This document shows, piece after piece, positions 22,206-30,483 of a DNA stretch of 64,000 nt (position 1 is its first letter; each line of letters opens with the position of its first letter). Source of the stretch: Theocolax elegans (lineage: Eukaryota; Arthropoda; Insecta; Hymenoptera; Cerocephalidae); contig CM047429.1 in the NCBI GenBank assembly GCA_026168455.1, forward strand, positions 5,173,125-5,237,124, read 5' to 3'. Under the pieces are notes generated by a model. That model searched no databases and was not told where the DNA came from. It saw only the letters and a program-made list of their open reading frames with translations. Position numbers and translations under genes: made by a program.

Positions 22206-22437
22206 AAATATAGTAGATTAACTAAACAATTTTTATAATAATGAAGAATCTTTTAATTATGAACCTAAATGAGAAGAAATTAAAAAATCCAAAAATATAT
22301 ATTTGAATTTACCGCGTCGCGCATCGTGCAAGACACAATACGCGCATCGATCAACACGCAAGTCGATCACTCACCTTATCCAAACATCTGATCGATATAC
22401 ATTGATTTGAGGTTATGTCATAGGGGAGAGATACACA

Positions 22438-23139
22438 TTATAATTTAGATTTTAATTTAATACTATTGATAATGTCACTGTAATGTTGGCTAAGATGTCT
22501 AGTATCGTCTTTGCAATTGATCGCATTATGTTGCAGATTTATGTGGATCATTTCTGATAATACTCGTTTTTTCCAATTCTTTTCAGTATCAAGTATTTTG
22601 ACGTTGTCAAAATCTAACGAATAATCATATGCGAGCATATGTTCATTGATTACATAGTGCGACTCAGTTTTGTTTATATTAGCTTTATGTTCTTTAATAC
22701 GACATTTTACTTGTCTCTTTGTTTCACCCACATAACTAGCATTACAATCTTTACAATCTATTTTATACACTACATTAGTTTTAGTTAATTTGTCTATTTT
22801 ATCTTTGCCCCTCACAATAACACCATCAATTTTATTATAAATTTTAGGTATAACTTTGATAGCTTTGCCCTTCATAGAACCAGATATTTTTTCATAAAAT
22901 TTAGGAATAAAAGGAATATTTAAAGTTGCTTTATAATTAGTTACTACTCTATTATTAACTTGATCATTGTTATGACTAGAACTATATTTTATTTTCTCTA
23001 ATCTTTTTCTTACATTATGATTTATAAACTTTTTTGGGTAACAATTATTTTTTAAAAATTCTTTGACTAGTTTAATATTGGTTCCATGAAATTTTTCATG
23101 TGCTAACAAAATTGCCTTGTCCACCAATGTATATACCAT
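22438..23139 (-). pseudogene. Penelope element 2: GIY-YIG endonuclease part
   Basis: This 233-codon frame is the C-terminal half of a Penelope-like protein. Residues 124-127 (VYKI) and 136-140 (YVGET) form the GIY-YIG-type core, with a CDC pattern between them typical of the Penelope endonuclease, then R at about 142 and EH at 150-151. About 100 bases of shifted frame separate it from the reverse transcriptase frame at 23,236. The protein would nick target DNA to prime reverse transcription. The frame break means this copy cannot make the fused protein. Confidence 0.88.
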
Positions 23140-23235
23140 AGCCCGCTTTTGCTGTATTGTATGACTAGATTCAAAATGTAAAAATCGTCCTGAAAAGGTA
23201 TCTTTCCTATACCAATTAGTAATAACTTTTCTATT

Positions 23236-23898
23236 TTAATTTCTTATTAGTGATACCTCTAAAAAACTTATATAACCATTATTCTCTTTTTCATGAGTGA
23301 ACTGCAATTTCTCATGGTAGTTATTGAAAACTTCAATTACATTTGTTAATTTATTTTCGGGAATACACATAATTGTATCATCCACATATCTGTAATAGAA
23401 CGGTGGAATAAAATCTAATTTTTTGAGACAGTATTGCTCCAAATCTGTCATAACAATATCAGCAAAAATCGGGCTTACCGGGCTGCCCATAGGACTTCCA
23501 TATAGTTGTTGATAATATTTATTATCCCATTGAAAGTAAGTGTTGCGCATCAAAAATTTTACTACTTCAATTAATTCATGTAGAGAAACATTATGTATTT
23601 TTCTTATTAAATGGTATCTTTTTTCAATACCTTTAAGAACTAATTCTTCTGGAACATTAGTGAACAAGGAGACTACATCTAGTGAAATTATTATATAATT
23701 TGCAGGAATTTCACAGTTGCTAAGTTTTTTAATTAATTCGACACTATTTTTTACATAAGATTTAGGTTTCTTAATACTTAAACTACTCCTAGATATTTTA
23801 GTATGTTTCAAATTTCCTAATCTATTACACTGAACACTCACCCACTTTTTCCTTTCTAAAAATTGGATTTTCGAATTTTTCAGGTGGTTTTTCTTCAT
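23236..23898 (-). pseudogene. Penelope element 2: reverse transcriptase part
   Basis: A 220-codon frame with SLDVVSLFTNVP at about 72-83 (first catalytic aspartate), GSPMGSPVSP at 134-143 and YVDD at 171-174, the Penelope-type reverse transcriptase motifs. The N-terminal finger region is short, and the family-typical sequence beyond 23,900 is missing, so the element is 5-prime truncated. It ends in a stop near 23,236, after which the alignment continues in another frame into the endonuclease part. The first ~40 codons also occur inverted at 18,660-18,765. Confidence 0.88.
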
Positions 23899-23985
23899 TT
23901 AAAAAAAAATGAAGGGTTCTAGAGCAATTCTGCGCCCGGATTCGGTTTCAGTGCGTCAAAATACATAAGAAATAATACCTCTACT
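23785..23985. repeat. Outer right arm of the 18.6-24 kb foldback complex
   Basis: Reverse complement of 18,605-18,765. It contains the terminal-type motif GATTCGGTTTCAGTGCGTCA, the shared CTAGAGCAATTCTGCGCCCG, and the beginning of the Penelope reverse transcriptase frame. The inverted arm therefore includes coding sequence of a different element. Confidence 0.75.
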
Positions 23986-24124
23986 CTATGGGTCTTGCCA
24001 CTTTTTTTTGTGTGCCTGTGTAATTATTATTATTTCAAATTACCGGGTTCGTGATTACCACGTCACACCTTTTTTAAGTACTTAACTACTCTTGAAAGAC
24101 ATAGATTTTATTGATCTCAACGAA

Positions 24125-24380
24125 CCAATACAATTTTCTGTCAATTGTTTGCCGACGTTTGGGATGTTTTTTCACCGTCCCTTTTCAAGGCTATAAGAAA
24201 GTTTTAAAACAAAATACAATTAAACATAAAAACTTATTTTATTTTAACAATTCACTTTCCAATAATTACTAAAACAAATTGAATAAACTATATTTTATTG
24301 CGTAATAAATTATATTAAAATGTAAAAAATTTTGTTTTGAATTTTCTTGTAGCCTTTAAAAGGGATGGTAGGTCCCTAGT
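24125..24380. repeat. Small inverted repeat with Penelope-type terminal motif
   Basis: CCGTCCCTTTTCAAGGCTAT near 24,175 and the inverse form TAGCCTTTAAAAGGGATGG near 24,352 flank about 130 bases of AT-rich sequence. TTGCCGACGTTTGGGATG just left of it resembles the CGAAACGTCGG boxes near Penelope termini, with the conserved GAAA altered. Confidence 0.5.
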
Positions 24381-24424
24381 GTGTTTAAAGGAATGATCGT
24401 TTCCATCTAGCGATGGGAAACTCA

Positions 24425-24479
24425 CCAGCCAGAGTGCGAGTGGCCTAATGCGTCGCACTCTGGCTGGTCGGTTTTCCCA
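24425..24479. repeat. Strong isolated hairpin
   Basis: ACCAGCCAGAGTGCGA and TCGCACTCTGGCTGGT are perfect inverses separated by a 13-base loop. GGGAAA and TTTCCC extend the pairing outward across a 3-base internal bulge. It is unusually GC-rich for its surroundings and belongs to no recognised element. Confidence 0.8.
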
Positions 24480-24490
24480 CCGGATCATAT

Positions 24491-25301
24491 GGAGCAGTCC
24501 ACGTCAAGGTTCGATCAAAATTTTGAAAATACCCCGAATTTTAGGTTAAGACTGGAAAATGTTCAAATAACAAAAAAGCTATTAGGTACTGAAATTTATT
24601 TAATATTAATAATATATAAGATGTATCATCTGATACTATATACGTTACATGTAACATTTTTTGCTAATTATATTTGAATTTAATCCCTCGGTTTTAGAGG
24701 GTTAGAATTTCAAATCTCAAGGTCAATATCTCAAACTATATGTCATTATTGACTTAAAAAAAAGCTTGAAGCAATACATTTCTAATGAGCATTGGCTTAT
24801 CCGTAAAAAGTTATGATAATTCAATGAATTACAAATTTTTTTTTAATTTAATTTTTTTGTATTTCTTACAATTATTATAACATTTTACATACTTGCAGAT
24901 TAGTTACAAGCTACAATTCATTAGAAAGGTGTTGCTTTAGGCATTGTTTAAACTATTGAATGAAAAAATCAATTAAAACGAAGTTACAATTTTTTCAAAG
25001 TCCATAATAACATATTGATTATAAGACATTGACCTTGAGATTTAGAATTCTAACCCAGAGGTTGAATTCTAAACATAATGATTAACTAATGTTGAAAAAA
25101 GTTGACAGAGTTTTAAATAGCTTTAAAGAGAGTTATGGCTGACAAAATCTTGAAAAAACCCACTTTTGAAGTTGTAATAACTTTAGAACAAAGAAAATTC
25201 AGTGCCTTAAAAATTTCTTTTGTTTTCTGAAAATCATTTTCAGATTATACCTATAATTTGGTGCATTTTAAAATAATTGCACCACATGAAGTAGAATGCG
25301 G
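24491..25301. mobile_element. Foldback element, type III, fuller copy
   Basis: The left terminus GGAGCAGTCCACGTCAAGG and the diverged right terminus are inverted. The arms meet near 24,865 and are colinear with 1,872-2,488 (AAGCTTGAAGCAATAC, TTGACCTTGAGATT, TTCTAACCCAGA). This copy is older and more diverged than types I, II and IV, and its ends no longer show a clear target duplication. Confidence 0.7.
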
Positions 25302-26169
25302 TATATACAAAGCATTGGTGTTTACGCATCCTAAGAAAGATGGGTGAGATGTGTACTATAGATATGCAAAAGAGATGTTCGTACGAAGTAGCCCGGGTTT
25401 TATATGTCCTCCTGGAGACATATTATGTTATGTATGCTGCATAGTATACATAACATAGTATGTTATATATACTATGTATATATACATAGCCCTCTCCAGA
25501 TGCTTTCGCCCACCATTTGCAAAAATCATACCAAATTTAAATTTTTATATCTCCGGATTTAATGGACGTAGAAAAATGCGACGACGGCATTTGAAAGCTT
25601 GTAGTAACAGCTTTCGATTATCTTTATTTAAATTTTATAAAATATTATTTTTCAACACCAATTTTGATAAAAACTAAGCTCAAAAATTTCAGTTTTACAT
25701 ACCTTTCTTTAATTGAACACAATTTTAATAAAAGCTTAAATTTCCTTTTTTTATGATTATTTTAACGGCTTATATGTATGTTTTTATCTGAAAACGTCAA
25801 TTTTATGCGCCGACGTATATCTCGAAAAAGATTTAGAAAAAAATTTTATAAGATACAAGTGTGCTTTTTAGTAAAAATATTATATTAAAATAAAAAAAGT
25901 CTTTAAAAAAATTTGTAGCCGATTTTTTTTACAAGTTGATGATTTTTACACTCAATGCATAATATATAACATTAAAACTAAACGCTGCAGATGATTTGTT
26001 TTACTTACATATTTCTTTTTTGAAATTCAAAATTGTTAATGAAAATATAAAGCTGTATTTATAAATAATGTATAAATAATATTTGCTACAAAATCTTAAT
26101 AACATTAAACAATAATATTCTTAACTCAATTATATATGGCCCTACATATCCTCGGCATTTTTTAAATAA

Positions 26170-26950
26170 GTTAATTTAATATTTCAGATTGTATAGTTTT
26201 CCATTCTTGTTGTATTGCACAGTGATGAGTGACGATATCGGGAGTCACTCGAAATGGTTTTCCGTCACGTGGCCCGCACGGCCGTCGGACGAGACCGTGC
26301 GGGATACGGAAGGGAGGGAGAACGAGAGAGAATCGGCGGGAATCATTTTCTCGTGGGTAGTTAAGCCATGAGGTACTTCAGAGGATGCGGAGATCTTTGG
26401 TCAAGGACGAGTGGCAAGACCAGGTGGTGCAGTTATTGAACCACCCTAGGAGTACGTGTGAAGCCCCCCTTCTACGGATTACACAGGTAGAAGTGACCCT
26501 TACAGGGAAAGGTAGCGTGCCCGCGTAACCTGCGTTCTCTCTCGACTGTCCGGTTAGTGTCGTGCTCCGCGAGTATCGGTAGCTTGATAATGGTACGTTG
26601 TCGTGTAATAGTGAATAAAACAAGATTTCACTTTATTTCCCGACTCGTCATTATTTCAATATCCCGTATCATCCCAGGACCCGTCCGGACAACAGACGAG
26701 CCTGCGGTACTCGTCTGCATCTTCTGAATTCGTGTTTCCAGAGGTAGTCTCACTCGTGAGCCCATGTCAACGTACACGGCGACTATCGGGTGATCGACGA
26801 GTTGTCGGCAAGGTGTATCAGAGATTCGGTTGTGCGCGAAGATAAGTTCGCTACAAGCAACCTCGGGTTCCCCTTCATCCCGATCGCACCGTTACAGCAC
26901 GATCTATCTCCTTGCATAACAATTCTTCGGGATTTAAGTTGCGACTCTGA
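26170..26950 (+). other. GC-rich LTR-like block inside the Tc1-like element
   Basis: A sharp composition shift marks this block. It contains CpG-rich sequence, an AATAAA at about 26,614 and no coding frame that I recognise. This combination fits a solo LTR or SINE-like insertion, but no partner LTR or clear target duplication was found. Confidence 0.35.
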
Positions 26951-26989
26951 GGTGGTCATTCCATAACTCTAAGTTTATCGTTTCTTCTA

Positions 26990-27490
26990 GATAAGTCAAG
27001 CAATCTTTATAAATCTTAGATGCATGGACTACCAAGTGATCGCTTACCCGACTTTATAACATTATTTTGCAAAAATTTTTTATAATCTTCCTTCTTAAAG
27101 ATACTATTAATTTTTATAATATCTCCGATTTGGGCACCCGCACAACAGTCCCACGCCATTACGGAACCTCCATCGTTTTCGACAGTTGGATGTATGCCAC
27201 TTTTTAAATATTTTTGTGTTGGTCGTTTTCTTACATAAATTCTTCTTTTATTGGTGAAAATCTCAAATTTTGACTGGTCACTCCATAGCACTTGTTTCTA
27301 CTTTTCAGTAGTCCAGTTCTTATACCGTTTAGATTATTTTAATTTTTTTTTCATATTTACAGCTCGTAAAAGATGTTTTTTTGCAGCCACTCGTCCATTT
27401 AGCTCGAGATGTTATGTCCGGAACAGTTAATTTTCTATCACGCAAACACATTAACACTATACCTCTGTCTTCCTCAAAATTTGACTATTT
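26990..27490 (-). pseudogene. Tc1-like transposase relic
   Basis: The minus-strand frame 27,016-27,291 contains WSDQSKFEIF (the catalytic SDESRF-type aspartate block of Tc1 transposases), RIYVRKRP and VENDGGSVMAWDCCAG (family GGGSVMVWGC). Weak matches to the preceding region extend to about 27,480 in broken frames. The C-terminal part with the last catalytic residue is missing or unrecognisable. Confidence 0.75.
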
Positions 27491-27605
27491 CACATAATTT
27501 TGATTCAGCCTTGTTCCAAGACTTCCATTTTTTGTAATTTTTTTAACATTATTATCGACAGTTGGTCTGTTGATTTTCAACTTCTTCGCGATATTGCGAT
27601 TGATC

Positions 27606-27638
27606 ACACACACACGCACACGCACACGCACACACATG
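27606..27638. repeat. CA microsatellite
   Basis: ACACACACGCACACGCACAC-type dinucleotide run with periodic CG interruptions, inside the Tc1-like element. Confidence 0.9.
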
Positions 27639-28067
27639 TCATATGTCATATGTATTCAGAATATACGCATTGTAAAAAGGCAATTAACTTTTTATTTTTA
27701 ATATCATTTTTTGTTATAAGCTTTTATTTGTTTAAATCAAATTGTCGTCCGATGACTTTATTAAAATTGTATTGAATTAAAAAAAGGTATGTACAATTAA
27801 AATTTTTGAGCTTGGTTTTTATCAAAATTTGAGTTGAAAAATAATATTTTATAATATTTAAATAAATGTGATTCAAAGCCTTTACTAAAAGTTTTTAAAT
27901 GCTGTTCGACGCATTTTTAACGTTAATTAGATCTTGGGATATAAAACTATAAAGTTGGTATTAATTTTGCAAAAGGTGGGTAAAAGCATCTGGAGGGAAC
28001 TTACTTATTTAGTTTTATTCTTATACACAATTGTACCATCTTTATCACCAACTTTGTATGTTTGTAG

Positions 28068-28309
28068 CTTTCGCAATGGAGCAAGATATTCCGGACTATG
28101 ATATGGACTCAGAAGATGAAATGTGGGTCGGCATTCAAAGTCGGAAAATGGATTTGACGCCACTGCAATTTGAAGAAATGATGGACAGATTAGAAAAGAG
28201 TTCTGGTCAAACTGTTGTTACACTAAATGAAGCTAAAGCTCTTTTAAAAGAAGATGATGATTTAATAATTGCTGTGTTTGATTATTGGTTAAATAAACGT
28301 CTTAAAACT
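28068..28309 (+). CDS. E(Pc): Enhancer of Polycomb, internal exon 1 of 3 in window
   Basis: After acceptor TTTGTAG at 28,061-28,067 the exon reads (P)FAMEQDIPDYDMDSEDEMW and continues to LEKSSGQTVVTLNEA and KEDDDLIIAVFDYWLNKR, ending at donor ACT/GTAAGT. It is the central part of the EPcA (enhancer of polycomb N-terminal) domain, the NuA4/TIP60 subunit that anchors the histone acetyltransferase to nucleosomes. The exon begins in phase with two bases of a proline codon and ends in phase 0. Preceding conserved N-terminal exons are not seen in the window. Conservation is high, with no stop. Confidence 0.95.
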
Positions 28310-28403
28310 GTAAGTTTAAAAAACTTGATTGATCATGATTGTAGTATTAGTAATGTAATTTATATTGTCATTTGTACTGAATTCCAATTTCAATTTCTTT
28401 AAG

Positions 28404-28660
28404 CAACATCCCCTGCTTGTCACAGTAAAAACAGAGCATCGGCTTGGTTCTGCTGCTAATAATCCTTATTTAGCATTTAGAAGAAGAACAGATAAGATGT
28501 TGACACGTAAAATTCGTAAAAATGATGAAACCAGTTATGAAAAAATGCTTAAACTACGTAGAGATCTTAGCAGAGCTGTGACGCTGTTAGAAATGGTTAA
28601 AAGAAGGGAAAAAACTAAACGTGAGCATTTGCATCTAACTATCGAAGTTTACGAAAAAAG
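28404..28660 (+). CDS. E(Pc): Enhancer of Polycomb, internal exon 2 of 3 in window
   Basis: A 94-base intron with acceptor TTTCTTTAAG precedes the exon, which reads QHPLLVTVKTEHRLGSAANN, PYLAFRRRTDKM and KNDETSYEKMLKLRRDLSRA through KRREKTKREHLH, ending at AAG/GTTAGT. These are the most conserved residues of the EPcA domain, including the basic FRRRT..M and RKNDE..YEKMLKLRRDL stretches that contact nucleosomal DNA and TIP60-complex partners. The exon ends two bases into an arginine codon, completed by the next exon. Confidence 0.95.
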
Positions 28661-28803
28661 GTTAGTTTATTTCCTGTAAGTTAATTATTAGTTGTATAGT
28701 TTTAATAATGATGGTTGATTATTTTAAACTTTATAATAATTATTAACTAATTATTACAATATAAGTGAATATTATCGATTTTTAATTATTTATAAATTAA
28801 TAG

Positions 28804-28939
28804 GTACCAAGCACAAGACTTCAATGGACAAATACTTGCTGAGGTATCTGCACTTAAAACATCAAGACCTGCTTTTGCTCCTCTTTTTACAAATCAATTT
28901 GGGGTTCACCAAAATTGGACGAGTAAAGTTTGTGGCAAA
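28804..28939 (+). CDS. E(Pc): Enhancer of Polycomb, internal exon 3 of 3 in window
   Basis: Acceptor TTAATAG precedes GTACCAAGCACAAGACTTC. The codons complete the arginine and read YQAQDFNGQILAEVSALKTS and then PAFAPLFTNQFGVHQNW, ending at AAA/GTAAGT in phase 0. The sequence follows the R.Y...D.NG.I..EV segment that closes the EPcA domain. Later exons (the long glutamine/serine-rich C-terminus) are not found downstream in this window, which from 29 to 64 kb is mostly transposons; the gene may resume beyond it. Confidence 0.92.
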
Positions 28940-29229
28940 GTAAGTTTTCTCTCACACAATTAAGCATATATCATTGGTTTAGAAGTAAGCGTTTTTTAAT
29001 GTAATAGTATATTAATATGGTGAAAGGAGATGAAAACTGTTGTGATTACATTACTCTTCAGTGCTTTTATGTAACTAAACATTTAAATTTTTTCAAATAA
29101 GAATCTTTAGTCAATGTCCCCGTATCACAGCATTTTTGCCTTTATATATGTCATTCCGCATCTCTTTTCGTAAAACATTTTTATACTTTCCACAGTAACG
29201 CAAGAAACTCTGGAAAAACATTTTAAAGT

Positions 29230-29330
29230 ATCAATGAATAAAACAGCCTCGGCCCGGTTTTGAACCAGGAATTCCAGCCTATCCGAGGCCGTCGTATCCC
29301 CAATTTCCCTATCAAGAACCTTATTTGTTC
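29230..29330 (-). mobile_element. Possible tRNA-like SINE fragment of another type
   Basis: On the minus strand GGTTCAAAACCGGGCCGAGG contains a B-box-like GGTTCAAAACC preceded by CGGCCTCGGATAGGCTGG. It does not match the main SINE family. Only a short segment is recognisable. Confidence 0.3.
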
Positions 29331-29399
29331 TTTTCATTATTATTTTTATTTGATAATGTAGAAGTGTAGTAAGTATAACATAAGATTGATTCATTAATT

Positions 29400-29483
29400 T
29401 TTTTTTATTATTTATCGTCGTACTTTTTATGCTCCCAAAATCGATGCTAATCAGCGACGGAGATCATACGATGTCAATACTAC
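29400..29483 (-). mobile_element. tRNA-derived SINE, 3-prime fragment
   Basis: Tail only: TACTTTTTATGCTCCCAAAA, GATGCTAATCAGCGACGGAG, ATCATACGATGTC. The tRNA head is absent. Minus orientation. Confidence 0.75.
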
Positions 29484-30424
29484 CGACGAATCGATCCACG
29501 ATTTCTCATAATACCGATTTTTAGTAAAGATATGAACCAATTAATTTTAATGATATCGATTTGTTCAGTATATACTAATATATTATAAAAAATCAGTTTA
29601 AAAATATTTGGTAAACGTAAACATATTATAGATATATTATAGCTAGATGATTCCCAGACTATTATAAAACTTCATCGAGGGTTCAGCTAGAGTTTATTTT
29701 ACACGGACTCGGAAGTAACTTACTAGCAATATTATTGCTAATATATTACCAATATATTGCGAATTTATGGTAGTTATTCATTGGCATTTTGTATATTGAA
29801 CACTCAATTCAATTCAACAGCCAGACTATTGCAATTATTATCCTAAACATTTGGAACGAGTTTTCCAAAATATTTATTAAGTCTGAAACACAATAAATTG
29901 TAATTTTAACGAAGTAAAAAAAAAAAAATGGGGGGGGGGGAAGGTGGGGCCCCTCCGTCGCCCCAACCAGTGAGGTACATCCAGCCCGGAAGATTGTTTA
30001 TATGTCCCCGTCGTGGATGAAATCCACGGCGGGAGGCATATCTCCAATCCCGTTACCTCTCCTTAAGAAGGAAGAATCGCATGGGAGGTGAAAGTGCATT
30101 GCTAAAGTTAGCATTTTCGCACAATAACAAAAAGATGAGTTTACAGAACGTTTAGAGAAAGCAGAAGTAAGCAGAAGCTTACGTTAAGTAGGAAAAAGCA
30201 CTAGGCTGAAAAAACCTACTTGTAGTAATGTAATAGTTAAAAGAATGAAAAATGAGATGAAAGGTGGACTGGATATGAGGTTGAGTGGAAAGAGAGAAAG
30301 AGAAATAAATAGACTATGTGATGGGGTGCATTGATGAGCCGAGCAGGGCCATTCTACAGAGCTCCGGCTGGTTCTTCCGGCGAAATGCCTACGAGAAGCA
30401 GCCATCCACCCTGCACATGTTTCC
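29484..30424. other. AT-rich segment, homopolymer junction at 29,919-29,945, then GC-richer unassigned block
   Basis: 29,484-29,918 is AT-rich without coding content; 29,680-29,820 resembles 35,580-35,705 on the other side of the LINE (TTTTACACGGACTCGGAA against TTTTACACGGACTAGGAA). At 29,919 a run of A is followed by ten G. The block from 29,946 to 30,424 is GC-richer and could be the 3-prime end of another retroelement or 3-prime UTR of the LINE; it has no supported ORF. Confidence 0.4.
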
Positions 30425-30483
30425 TCCCCATCCCATCAATGTCGATTAAATAGATTTTATTTTTGAATGACGAATAGTTGTTC

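Larger units (their letters stand above)
25487..28003 (-). mobile_element. Tc1-like DNA transposon with ~220-bp terminal inverted repeats
   Basis: The left end CCCTCTCCAGATGCTTTCGC and the inverse of the right end (CCCTCCAGATGCTTTTACCC) start inverted repeats of about 220 bases (25,487-25,715 and 27,780-28,003), with matching internal landmarks AAAAATTTCAGTTTT/AAAATTTTTGAG and ATAATATTTTAT. TA dinucleotides lie near both ends. The interior carries a Tc1-type transposase relic on the minus strand and an unrelated GC-rich block at 26.2-26.95 kb. Its right end is about 65 bases before an E(Pc) exon. Confidence 0.7.

Noticed and set aside
4269..28067. E(Pc) N-terminal exon upstream of 28,068
   Set aside because: I looked for the conserved N-terminal EPcA sequence on the + strand and did not find it; linking the 4.27-kb exon to E(Pc) is therefore not claimed.
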